Assembly (NCBI GenBank): GCA_001914235.1
Contig: MQUF01000008.1
Span: 1-64,000, forward strand
From: Desulfobulbaceae bacterium DB1
Lineage (GTDB): Bacteria; Desulfobacterota; Desulfobulbia; Desulfobulbales; SURF-16
DNA length: 64,000 nucleotides
Direction of reading: 5' to 3'
The first letter of the stretch is position 1; each line of letters opens with the position of its first letter. The position numbers were made by a program, and so were the translations under genes. The notes under the pieces were generated by a model that saw only the letters and a program-made list of their open reading frames with translations, was not told where the DNA came from and searched no databases. Shown one piece after another: positions 25,481 to 33,420 of this stretch.

Positions 25481-26794
25481 ATGTACGACATCTTCAGCTT
25501 GCCGGCCATTCATTTCCCTGAAGGTTTTTTGTGGGGCAGCGGCACCGCCGGGCATCAGATCGAAGGCGACAATATTCATTCCCAGGCGTGGCACAATGAG
25601 CAGCTGCCGGATTTCTACAAGGAGGATCCGGAGCGCACGATCCGCGCCCCCTCCGGCAAGGCCTGCGATCACTACCGCCTTTATCAAGAGGACGTGGAAC
25701 TGATCGCGGACCTGGGCCACCAGGCCTATCGCATGTCCATCGAGTGGAGCCGGATCGAGCCCCTGGAAGGACAGTGGGATCACAATGGCGCGGCTCATTA
25801 CCTTGATCTCCTGGAGCGCCTGGCGGGCAAGGGTATCCGGGTCTTCGTCACCCTTCATCATTTCACCCAGCCCCTTTGGTTCGACCGGCTGGGGGGCTTC
25901 GGCAAGGCCGACAACCGTCGCTTCTTCGAGCGCTATCTCAATTTTCTCGTGCCCAAGATCGCCCCCCTTGTCAGCGGCTGGAACGTGATCAATGAGTTCA
26001 ATCTCTGGGGTGGGCTGACGGCCGGGCCGTCGATTGCTCCCCTCAAGTTCACCATGCTGCGGGTGCATGCCATGGGCTACCACCTGATCAAGCAGCACTC
26101 GACCGCCCCGGTGAGCAGCGCCCACGCCTTCATCCACTGGTTCCCGCGCCGCTTCCACGATACCCTGGACCGGCGCATGACCGATTTCGCCGATTTTGCC
26201 ACCAATGAGTTTTTCTTCCACGCCCTGCGCACCGGCGAACTGGTTTATCCGGGCGTCGATGCCGAGTACGATGCCGAGGTAAAGGGCGCCCTCGATTTCT
26301 GGTCGGTCAATTACTACACCCGCAACATGGTCGATGCCCGTCGTGCCGGTTTGAACGGTCCCCGGCTCCATCACAAGCAGTTGAAGATGGTGCCGATGCC
26401 GTTCTATCTGGAGGAGATGTATCCCGAAGGGCTGATCGCCAACCTGGAGCGCCTGCGCGACTATCCGGTCTTTATCACCGAAAACGGCTGCGCAGCCGTT
26501 GATGACCGCTTTCGCATCGTCTACCTGGCGCTGCATCTCTCCGCCCTGCACGAGGCGATGGAGCGCGGCGTGGATGTGCGCGGCTACTTCCATTGGTCGC
26601 TCATGGATAATTACGAATGGACTTCCTTCATTCCCCGTTTCGGCCTGGTGGCGGTGGATTTTGCCACCTTCCGGCGCACACCGAAGCCCAGCGCCTTTTT
26701 TTACCGGGAGGTCATCCGGGGAAATGGATTCAGCGGGGCAACGGTAAAACGCTATTTGGATGCATTACCTACCCTGACACAACAAGAAATTTAA
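25481..26794 (+). CDS. Glycoside hydrolase family 1 beta-glucosidase
   Basis: The 437-residue cytoplasmic protein (no signal peptide) is a GH1 barrel. It shows FPEGFLWGSGTAGHQIEG at the N-terminus, MSIEWSRIEP, TLHHFTQPLWF, the acid/base glutamate E172 in NVINEFN and the nucleophile E334 in FITENG, then the C-terminal GYFHWSLMDNYEW and RRTPKPSAFFYR. The usual NEP after the acid/base is NEF here. Such enzymes split beta-glucosides or short beta-glucans to glucose; linkage preference cannot be read from sequence. It is the first gene of a four-enzyme operon (25481-30592). Confidence 0.95.
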   Translation: MYDIFSLPAIHFPEGFLWGSGTAGHQIEGDNIHSQAWHNEQLPDFYKEDPERTIRAPSGKACDHYRLYQEDVELIADLGHQAYRMSIEWSRIEPLEGQWDHNGAAHYLDLLERLAGKGIRVFVTLHHFTQPLWFDRLGGFGKADNRRFFERYLNFLVPKIAPLVSGWNVINEFNLWGGLTAGPSIAPLKFTMLRVHAMGYHLIKQHSTAPVSSAHAFIHWFPRRFHDTLDRRMTDFADFATNEFFFHALRTGELVYPGVDAEYDAEVKGALDFWSVNYYTRNMVDARRAGLNGPRLHHKQLKMVPMPFYLEEMYPEGLIANLERLRDYPVFITENGCAAVDDRFRIVYLALHLSALHEAMERGVDVRGYFHWSLMDNYEWTSFIPRFGLVAVDFATFRRTPKPSAFFYREVIRGNGFSGATVKRYLDALPTLTQQEI

Positions 26795-26810
26795 CTCGCG
26801 GGAGCCTTCC

Positions 26811-26909
26811 ATGTTCCAGCCATTACCTATTCCTGACCATGCCGACAAAGAAGCCATCGCCGCTGGTCGGCGGCACTTCACTTGCCGAGTCCTGAACCCA
26901 TATGTCTGA
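26811..26909 (+). CDS. Possible 32-residue peptide ORF in the beta-glucan operon
   Basis: An ATG at 26811 preceded by CGGGAG at a good distance opens a 32-codon frame (MFQPLPIPDHADKEAIAAG...RVLNPYV) that ends inside the start of the transporter gene: its TGA overlaps the ATG at 26902 by eight bases. The ribosome site and overlap suggest translation, either as a real small protein or as a leader that couples translation of the transporter, which lacks a strong site of its own. No family is recognised. It could also be the decayed end of a lost gene. Confidence 0.4.
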   Translation: MFQPLPIPDHADKEAIAAGRRHFTCRVLNPYV

Positions 26910-28590
26910 ATCCCGCTCTTTTTTTGTCGAATTTCTTCGGTTGACCAAGCAGTTCTGGTGCTCGAAGCAAAAGCTGAAGGTGCGGGTCACCGTTTTCCTG
27001 CTGGCGCTTCTCACCCTCATGCAAAACGCCATGGCGGTGCTGCTGACGCAGTGGAGCGCGGATTTGTTTGACGCCCTGGAGCAGCACTCGATGCGCGATC
27101 TCATGATCCAGATCGGCATGCTGGCGATCCTTTTTGTCGCCGGCATGGCGGTGACCGGATCGCACCTGGTTATCAAGCGAAATCTGCAGATCTCCTGGCG
27201 CGACTGGCTCACCGAGTATGTCTGCTCCCGCTGGATGAAGGACGGCCGCCACTACCTGATCTCCCATATGCCGGGCGAACACGACAACCCGGATGGCCGC
27301 ATCGCCGAGGATTGCCGGGTGGCCTGTGAATCGGCGGTCGTTTTGTGTCATTCGCTGTTTTACAGCATTCTGCTGCTGATCAGCTTTACCGAGGTGCTAT
27401 GGTCCCACTCCGGGGTGGTGACCCTCGACCTGGGATTTGCCCGGATTCCCATCTACGGCCATCTGGTCTGGATCGCCATCATTTACTCGGCGCTTGCCTC
27501 CTGGCTGGGCTGGCGGGTGAGTCGGCCCCTGACCGGCGCCACCAATGCAAGGCAGTCGGCGGAGGCGGACTTCCGCGCCAGTTTGCTGGAGGCGCGGGAA
27601 AACAGCCAGGCCATCGCCCTGATCCATGCCAATGCCTATGAGCGGCAGCAATTTCGTGAGCTGTTTAACAAAATTCGGGTGGTATGGGACGCGCAAAGCG
27701 CGGCATGGCGAAACATCCTGATGTTCGGCAGTGGTTACGGCAAGCTGAACATGGCCTTTCCGATCCTGATTTCCGCTCCCCGCTATATCCTGGGGAAAAT
27801 CTCCCTGGGCGCACTGATGCAGTCGGCCCAGGCCTTCCAGCATATGGTCTCCTCCCTTTCCTGGCCGGTCAACAACGCGGGCGAGATCGCCGAATGGCGT
27901 GCCTCGGTGGAACGTATTTTAAGTTTGTTGAAGGCGATGGATGATGTGGACGCGGAACTTGCCAAACCGGACCACTGGATCCAGGTGAAATGCGTTGATC
28001 GGCCGATCCTGGCCTTCCGCAATCTCCGTATCGCCAAATACGACGGGCCGGTATTGACCAAGGAAATCAACATGGAGATCGGCAAGGGCGAACATGTCCT
28101 GATCACCGGCAATGCCTACACCGGGGCAAAGCTGTTCCGCGCCATTGCCAGGATACGGCCCTGGGGCAGCGGGGTCATCGAACTCCCCAGCCAGGGCCGC
28201 CTCTTTTTCATGCCGCCCCGGCCGCATCTGCCCACCGGCACCCTGCGCAACGCCATCTGCTACCCATCCTCCCGCCGGGTCTTTTCCCAGGAACAAATTG
28301 AGGAGGCGCTGCGTTTGGCGGGCCTTGAAAACCTCATCGATCAGCTCGATCAAAAAGAAAACTGGGTTCATACCCTGGCCCGGGGGGAGCAGCAACGATT
28401 GGGCATGGTGCGTCTGCTGCTCAACCGTCCCCAGTGGATATTCCTGCAGGAGGCCTTCGACTCCCTGGATCCCATGGACGAGGAACGGATGCTGCGCCTG
28501 ATCTGTGAACAGCTCCCCGATGCCACCCTGCTCGCCATTACCCACATGCCCAACGGCGCCGCGTTCTTTTCGCGCCGTTTGGAACTGTAA
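26902..28590 (+). CDS. SbmA/BacA/YddA-type ABC transporter with degenerate ATPase motifs
   Basis: The 562-residue protein has an N-terminal membrane domain with about six helices (residues 25-330) of the SbmA_BacA / ABC_membrane_2 type and a C-terminal nucleotide-binding domain. The domain keeps the signature LARGEQQRLG and the H-loop histidine (AITHMP). However, the Walker A region reads GNAYTGAKL (403-411) where a GxxxxGK[ST] loop is expected, so the Lys position is Ala. Walker B has Q516 where the metal-binding Asp should be (IFLQEAFDSLD; Glu517 is kept). ATP hydrolysis is therefore doubtful. SbmA itself lacks an ATPase domain and runs on the proton gradient, so transport may still occur. 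The substrate may be an oligosaccharide, given the neighbouring GH1 and GH5 genes. Confidence 0.8.
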   Translation: MSESRSFFVEFLRLTKQFWCSKQKLKVRVTVFLLALLTLMQNAMAVLLTQWSADLFDALEQHSMRDLMIQIGMLAILFVAGMAVTGSHLVIKRNLQISWRDWLTEYVCSRWMKDGRHYLISHMPGEHDNPDGRIAEDCRVACESAVVLCHSLFYSILLLISFTEVLWSHSGVVTLDLGFARIPIYGHLVWIAIIYSALASWLGWRVSRPLTGATNARQSAEADFRASLLEARENSQAIALIHANAYERQQFRELFNKIRVVWDAQSAAWRNILMFGSGYGKLNMAFPILISAPRYILGKISLGALMQSAQAFQHMVSSLSWPVNNAGEIAEWRASVERILSLLKAMDDVDAELAKPDHWIQVKCVDRPILAFRNLRIAKYDGPVLTKEINMEIGKGEHVLITGNAYTGAKLFRAIARIRPWGSGVIELPSQGRLFFMPPRPHLPTGTLRNAICYPSSRRVFSQEQIEEALRLAGLENLIDQLDQKENWVHTLARGEQQRLGMVRLLLNRPQWIFLQEAFDSLDPMDEERMLRLICEQLPDATLLAITHMPNGAAFFSRRLEL

Positions 28591-28613
28591 CTTTCTACTT
28601 CAGGAGACCTTCC

Positions 28614-29795
28614 ATGACGACCCCAACGGTTCACGAAAGCGGCGGCAAACTTCGCGGTGTTAATCTCGGCGGCTGGCTGGTGCTGGAAAAGTGGATCACT
28701 CCCAGTTTGTTCGCCGGGCTGAAGGCCACTGACGAGACCTCCTACTGCGTCGAGCTGGGCGAGGCCGAGGCGACGCGGCGCCTGCACCGGCACTGGAACA
28801 CATTTATCACCCGCGACGACTTCGCCTGGCTCAAGCGTGCCGGCATCAATGCCGTGCGCCTGCCGGTGGGCCACTGGCTGTTCGGCAAGGACTACCCCTA
28901 TCATCGCCGCTACGGGGAGGTGCGTTATCCCTTTGTGGAGGGGGGGCCTGCCATTGTCGACAAGGTCTTCCAGTGGGCCGGGGAGCTCGGCCTGCGGGTG
29001 GTTCTTGACCTGCATGCCGCGCCGGGCTGCCAGAACGGTTTCGATAACGGCGGCATGATGGGTGTCTGCGAGTGGCATACCAGCGAGGAGTACATCGCCC
29101 ACACCCTGGATGTGCTGGAGCGTCTGGCCGAGCGCTACGCCGATCATCCGGCGCTGCACGGCATCGAGGCGCTCAACGAGCCGCGCTGGGATATCCCTAC
29201 CGATCTGCTGAAGCGTTTTACCGCCGACGCCTATCACCGCATCCGCCGCCACTGCCCGGCCGAGCGGGTGACGGTGGTTTTCCACGACGGTTTCCGCAGC
29301 TTCCGGGAGTATGCGGGGTTTCTCCAGGAGCCGGAGTTCCGCAACGTGGCCATTGATATCCATCGCTATCAATGCTTTGTACGAAACGACATCGACATGG
29401 ACATCTATGGCCATATCAGGAAGAGCGCCGTGGAATGGCGCAAGGAGGCGGACGAGATTATCCGTGAGTCGGGCTATCAGGTTTATTGCGGCGAATGGAG
29501 CCTGGGGCTGAATCTGAAGGTGGTTTCCCTTTGGGCGGAGGGGCCCTTCAACCATGCCCTGGAGGCAATGGACGAGTTCCAGATGTCGGCGGCCTACCGC
29601 GGCTACGCCGCCGCCCAACTGCTGACCTTTGAAAAATACGCCGGCTGGTTCTTCTGGACTTACCGCACCGAAACCACCCCGGAGTGGAGCTATCGGGACT
29701 GCGTGGAACAGGGTTTTTTCCCCGATCCGGGCAGGCCGGAGCAGTTCACCGGCATACGCGCCGCCCTGCAACGGGCCGGGAATCAGGCGGTTTGA
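28614..29795 (+). CDS. GH5-type beta-glucanase (exo-1,3-beta-glucanase-like)
   Basis: The 393-residue protein begins RGVNLGGWLVLEKWITPSLF, the pattern of GH5 exo-beta-1,3-glucanases. The catalytic acid/base is E189 in ALNEPRWD and the nucleophile E294 in CGEWSLG. Other kept residues are RLPVGHW and DLHAAPGCQNGFDNGG. No signal peptide is present, so it acts in the cytoplasm on imported glucan pieces or on a cell-made glucan. It starts 23 bases after the transporter stop and is followed after 17 bases by an EEP-fold hydrolase. The GH5 subfamily is inferred from the N-terminal motif only. Confidence 0.9.
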   Translation: MTTPTVHESGGKLRGVNLGGWLVLEKWITPSLFAGLKATDETSYCVELGEAEATRRLHRHWNTFITRDDFAWLKRAGINAVRLPVGHWLFGKDYPYHRRYGEVRYPFVEGGPAIVDKVFQWAGELGLRVVLDLHAAPGCQNGFDNGGMMGVCEWHTSEEYIAHTLDVLERLAERYADHPALHGIEALNEPRWDIPTDLLKRFTADAYHRIRRHCPAERVTVVFHDGFRSFREYAGFLQEPEFRNVAIDIHRYQCFVRNDIDMDIYGHIRKSAVEWRKEADEIIRESGYQVYCGEWSLGLNLKVVSLWAEGPFNHALEAMDEFQMSAAYRGYAAAQLLTFEKYAGWFFWTYRTETTPEWSYRDCVEQGFFPDPGRPEQFTGIRAALQRAGNQAV

Positions 29796-29812
29796 GCGAC
29801 GGAAAACGCGCC

Positions 29813-30592
29813 ATGATCAAGGTAATGAGTTTCAATATCCGCTATGGCCTGGCCAATGATGGGGAAAATCACTGGAACAACCGCAAGTCCCTGGCCCTTG
29901 CCAGAATCCATGCCTTTGGCCCTGATCTGCTCGGACTCCAGGAGTGCCGTGACGACAGCCAGGCCGATTTCGTCCGTGAGAATCTGCCGGACTATCATTT
30001 CCTCGGCATCCATCGGCAAGGTCCCGGAGATACGGCGCTGGAGATGGCGCCGCTTCTGTTTCGCCGGTCGGCCTTCCGGCTGCTCGACACGGGGTGCTTC
30101 TGGCTGAGCGAGACCCCGGAGGTTCCGGGCAGCAAGAGCTGGGGCAGCGTCTATCCCCGTACGGTGAGCTGGGCCAGACTCGCCTGCCGGTCCACCGGTG
30201 CGGTACTGACCTATGTCAACACCCATTTCGATTACGAACCGACGGCCATCGAGGGCGACGCCCGCTGCCTGCGGCAATGGCTCGACCGGATCCGGCGGGA
30301 GACGCCGCTCATCGTCACCGGTGACTTCAATGCCACCAAGGATTCCAACGCCTACAGCCTGCTGACCGGTGCCGGCGCGCTGATTGACGCCTTCCGGCAG
30401 GTCCATCCGGACGCGGAAAATGAAGCCACCTTTCACGCCTTTGGCCGGGCTGAGGCGATGGCGCCCATCGACTGGATCCTGGTCTCCGGCCATTTCCGGG
30501 TGCTGGACGCGTGGATCGACCATGCACGCGACGGGAACCTCTTCCCGTCGGACCATTACCCCGTCACGGCCGTGCTCGGCTGGAAGGCGTAA
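29813..30592 (+). CDS. Endonuclease/exonuclease/phosphatase (EEP) family hydrolase
   Basis: The 259-residue protein shows the EEP signature: VMSFNIRYG at the start, the metal glutamate in LGLQEC, YVNTHFDYE, VTGDFNA with the catalytic Asp-Asn pair, and SDHYPV with the catalytic histidine. No signal peptide is seen. Members cleave phosphodiesters in nucleic acids, phospholipids or sugar phosphates. Placement as last gene of a beta-glucan operon suggests a substrate other than DNA, possibly a phosphate-bearing glucan, but this is inference. The ATG at 29813 is the first with suitable spacing; the frame is open further into the GH5 gene. Confidence 0.85.
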   Translation: MIKVMSFNIRYGLANDGENHWNNRKSLALARIHAFGPDLLGLQECRDDSQADFVRENLPDYHFLGIHRQGPGDTALEMAPLLFRRSAFRLLDTGCFWLSETPEVPGSKSWGSVYPRTVSWARLACRSTGAVLTYVNTHFDYEPTAIEGDARCLRQWLDRIRRETPLIVTGDFNATKDSNAYSLLTGAGALIDAFRQVHPDAENEATFHAFGRAEAMAPIDWILVSGHFRVLDAWIDHARDGNLFPSDHYPVTAVLGWKA

Positions 30593-30723
30593 ACGATGCG
30601 ATTTACCGTCCCTGAAAAGGATCTTTCCTGAAATGAGGCGGCAAGATAAAAATGGACACTTTTTTACGAGTGGATTAAACCCGGACGAAACGGAATTTTT
30701 TATCGTCACACAGGAGGGCGTGC

Positions 30724-32214
30724 ATGAACCAGATACTTATCGGCAAGGGCGAGCAGCCCGTTCATTTGCTTGCCGGATACGGCAACCGCCATGGGCTGAT
30801 CGCCGGAGCCACCGGCACCGGCAAGACTATTTCTTTGCAGGTCTTGGCTGAGGGCTTTTCGCGTTTGGGTGTGCCGGTGTTCATGGCTGACGTCAAAGGT
30901 GATGTCTCCGGCTTGGCGCTGGCCGGTGTCACCAATGAGAGGATCCGGCAGCGTGTTGCCCAAATCGGTATTGAAGGGTACGTCAATGAGGCGAACCCTG
31001 TGATATCCTGGGACGTGTTCGGCAAGGCCGGCCATCCCGTCCGCACCACGATCAGCGAAATCGGCCCGAGCCTGCTCGGCCGGATCCTTGAGGTCAATGA
31101 GACCCAGGCCGGGATGCTGGAGATTGCCTTCAAGCTGGCGGACGATCAGGGGTTGCTGTTGCTTGACCTCGACGACCTGCGCGCCCTGCTCGCTTTCATC
31201 GCCGACAATCGTCAGGAGGTGTCGACGCAATATGGCCTGGTAAGCACGCAATCCGTGTCCGCCGTGCAGCGCGCCCTGCTGTCGCTGGAACGGGAAGGCG
31301 GCAAGGACTTCTTCGGCGAGCCCGCCCTGGATATCAACGACTTGCTGCGTACCGACCTCAGCGGTCGCGGCATCATCAACATCCTTGCCGCCGACCAGCT
31401 GATTCTGAAACCGCGATTGTACGCAAGCTTTCTTTTGTGGTTGCTGTCGGAGCTCTTCGAGAATCTGCCCGAGGTGGGCGACCTTGACAAGCCCAGACTG
31501 GTGTTCTTCTTTGATGAGGCCCACCTGCTCTTTGATGACGCCCCGCCGATGTTGCGCCGGCGGGTGGAACAGGTGGTTCGGCTTATCCGCTCAAAGGGCG
31601 TCGGGGTCTATTTCTGTTCGCAATTCCCTGATGACGTGCCGAACGAAATCCTGGGACAGCTCGGCAACCGCATCCAGCATGCGCTGCGGGCTTACACCCC
31701 CCGTGACCAAAAGGCGGTGAAAACAGCGGCGGAAACCTTTGTCGCCAACCCGAAACTCAAGGTCAGCGAGGTCATTTCCCAACTGGGTGTCGGCGAGGCG
31801 CTGGTTTCCACCCTTCAGGCAAAAGGCGTGCCGATGCCGGTGGAGCAGACGCTCATCTGTCCGCCGCGTTCCCGGATAGGGGCGATTACGCCGGAAGAAC
31901 GAATGGCGGTGCGGGCGCGGAGTCCGCTGGGCGGCAAGTATGACGCGCCGGTGAACCGCGAATCTGCTTACGAGATCCTGAACCGCCGGGCCATGGAAAA
32001 GGAAACCGCCGAGGCGGGGGCGAAACAGGCCGAGGCGGAAAAGTCGTCCGGAGGCCGAGGGATGATCGGCGACTTGCTGTGGGGCACCAGTCGTCGCCAG
32101 GGCATGGTGGAAACCTTGGCCAAACAGACCGTGCGAACCATCGGCAGCCAGATCGGCCGTCAGATATTGCGCGGCGTGCTGGGCGGCATATTAGGCGGAT
32201 CGCGTCGCCGTTAG
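30724..32214 (+). CDS. HerA/FtsK-like ATPase of the DUF853 (YjgR) family
   Basis: The 496-residue protein has Walker A GATGTGKT at residues 28-35, MADVKGDVSGLAL typical of DUF853, Walker B LVFFFDEAHLLFDD at about 258-271, and an arginine-finger-like region RVEQVVRLIRSKGVGVYFCSQ. The C-terminal 100 residues are basic and low-complexity with a glycine-rich tail (LRGVLGGILGGSRRR). Family members form hexameric P-loop ATPases; the cellular role of YjgR is unknown. AGGAGGG precedes the ATG. It follows the beta-glucan operon after 131 bases and is likely a separate unit. Confidence 0.9.
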   Translation: MNQILIGKGEQPVHLLAGYGNRHGLIAGATGTGKTISLQVLAEGFSRLGVPVFMADVKGDVSGLALAGVTNERIRQRVAQIGIEGYVNEANPVISWDVFGKAGHPVRTTISEIGPSLLGRILEVNETQAGMLEIAFKLADDQGLLLLDLDDLRALLAFIADNRQEVSTQYGLVSTQSVSAVQRALLSLEREGGKDFFGEPALDINDLLRTDLSGRGIINILAADQLILKPRLYASFLLWLLSELFENLPEVGDLDKPRLVFFFDEAHLLFDDAPPMLRRRVEQVVRLIRSKGVGVYFCSQFPDDVPNEILGQLGNRIQHALRAYTPRDQKAVKTAAETFVANPKLKVSEVISQLGVGEALVSTLQAKGVPMPVEQTLICPPRSRIGAITPEERMAVRARSPLGGKYDAPVNRESAYEILNRRAMEKETAEAGAKQAEAEKSSGGRGMIGDLLWGTSRRQGMVETLAKQTVRTIGSQIGRQILRGVLGGILGGSRRR

Positions 32215-32278
32215 TGTCCGGCCGCGGTTCTCTGGTTCCAAATTTCAAACAAAAATAAAATATCTATAAGGAGCACAC

Positions 32279-32554
32279 ATGGTAACTTCCATTATTCTCA
32301 TAAAGGCGGAAAGAACAAAAATCAACGAAGTCGCGGAAAAATTGGCGGAAATCGACGGAATTTCAGAGGCGTATTCCGTCAGCGGCAAATATGACATTAT
32401 CGCCATCGCCAGGGTCCCATCCAATGAAGACCTGGCGCATCTTGTTACCAACAAATTGCTGGGTATCAGTTTCATTTTGAAAACAGAAACATTGCTCGCC
32501 TTTAAAGCCTATTCTCGCCATGACCTGGAGGCAATGTTCACTGTTGGAATGTAA
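32279..32554 (+). CDS. Stand-alone Lrp/AsnC ligand-binding (RAM) domain protein
   Basis: The 91-residue protein is only the alpha/beta RAM domain of Lrp/AsnC regulators (VTSIILIKAERTKINEVAEKLAEIDGISEAYSVSGKYDIIAIARV). There is no helix-turn-helix. Single RAM proteins bind amino acids or related small molecules and can assemble with full-length Lrp family members. TAAGGAG precedes the ATG. A small hairpin (CGGCCT/AGGCCG, 32565-32585) follows the stop. The next genes are TupB/TupC-like 170 bases on; a link is not shown. Confidence 0.88.
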   Translation: MVTSIILIKAERTKINEVAEKLAEIDGISEAYSVSGKYDIIAIARVPSNEDLAHLVTNKLLGISFILKTETLLAFKAYSRHDLEAMFTVGM

Positions 32555-32727
32555 CGCGCTTTAACGGCCTGCGGCAAAGAGGCCGCGACAACTCACTTCA
32601 CCAAGGAGAGGGTGAACAGGCCGCAAAAAAAAGAATCTTGTCATGCCGAGGCGAATCTGCTATTTCGTGTTGATTCCGGTTACGTTGTCGATAAAGGCCG
32701 GTGCAAAAAAAACGAATCAGGAAATAA

Positions 32728-33420
32728 ATGGATTTTATACTACAAGGGTTCATCAAGGCATTGCAGCTTCTTCTGCAGGGAGATGCCGAAACTTACTCCG
32801 CCGTAGCTGCAACCATCAGGGCGTCTTTCTGGTCCATGACGGCGAGCCTTGCGGCAGGCATCCCCCTGGGTTACCTGCTCGGTTTTTTTGCCTTTCCCGG
32901 CCGCAACGTCGTTCGTCTCCTGGTTGACACCCTCCTTGCCCTGCCCACTGTCTTTATCGGCCTGCTGGTGTATGCCTTTCTTTCCTCCCGCGGCCCATTC
33001 GGTGAAATGGGACTGCTTTTTAGCCTGGAGGGGATCGCCATCGGTCAGGCAATACTCGCCTTGCCGGTTGTCATTGCTCTTACCGCCAACGCGGTTGAAA
33101 GTCTCGACCGCTCATTGCGGGTGACCCTTATCTCTCTCGGCGCATCGGCCGGGCAGGTTTTTTTCTCCAGTTTGCGGGAAGCGCGATTCGGTATTCTTGT
33201 CGCCGCTGTTACCGCCCTTGGCCGGGTGCTGACCGAGGTCGGCATTTCCATGATGGTGGGCGGCAATATCAAATGGCACACCCGCACCATCACAACCGCC
33301 ATTGCCCTGGAAACAAACAAGGGGCAGTTCGCCATGGGCATCGCCCTGGGTCTCGTGCTGCTGCTCATGGCTTTTGGGGTCAATTTCACCCTGTCGTTTC
33401 TGCGACGGCGAGGCGTGTGA
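32728..33420 (+). CDS. tupB: ABC transporter permease, tungstate type (TupB-like)
   Basis: The 230-residue protein has about five membrane helices and the binding-protein-dependent permease loop (SLGASAGQVFFSSLREARFGILVAAVTALGR) that meets the ATPase. The sequence LLVDTLLALPTVFIGLLVY and the ending TEVGISMMVGGNI are typical of the TupB/WtpB-like tungstate permeases. The stop overlaps the start of the ATPase gene (ATGA). No gene for the periplasmic binding protein TupA is adjacent, which is unusual. AGGAAATAA before the ATG is the ribosome site. Molybdate or another oxyanion cannot be excluded. Confidence 0.85.
   Translation: MDFILQGFIKALQLLLQGDAETYSAVAATIRASFWSMTASLAAGIPLGYLLGFFAFPGRNVVRLLVDTLLALPTVFIGLLVYAFLSSRGPFGEMGLLFSLEGIAIGQAILALPVVIALTANAVESLDRSLRVTLISLGASAGQVFFSSLREARFGILVAAVTALGRVLTEVGISMMVGGNIKWHTRTITTAIALETNKGQFAMGIALGLVLLLMAFGVNFTLSFLRRRGV

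Noticed and set aside
32612-32806. A 64-codon open frame before the tungstate permease gene
   Set aside because: It overlaps the start of tupB, is rich in lysine from A runs, and has no family feature; the tupB start has a better ribosome site.
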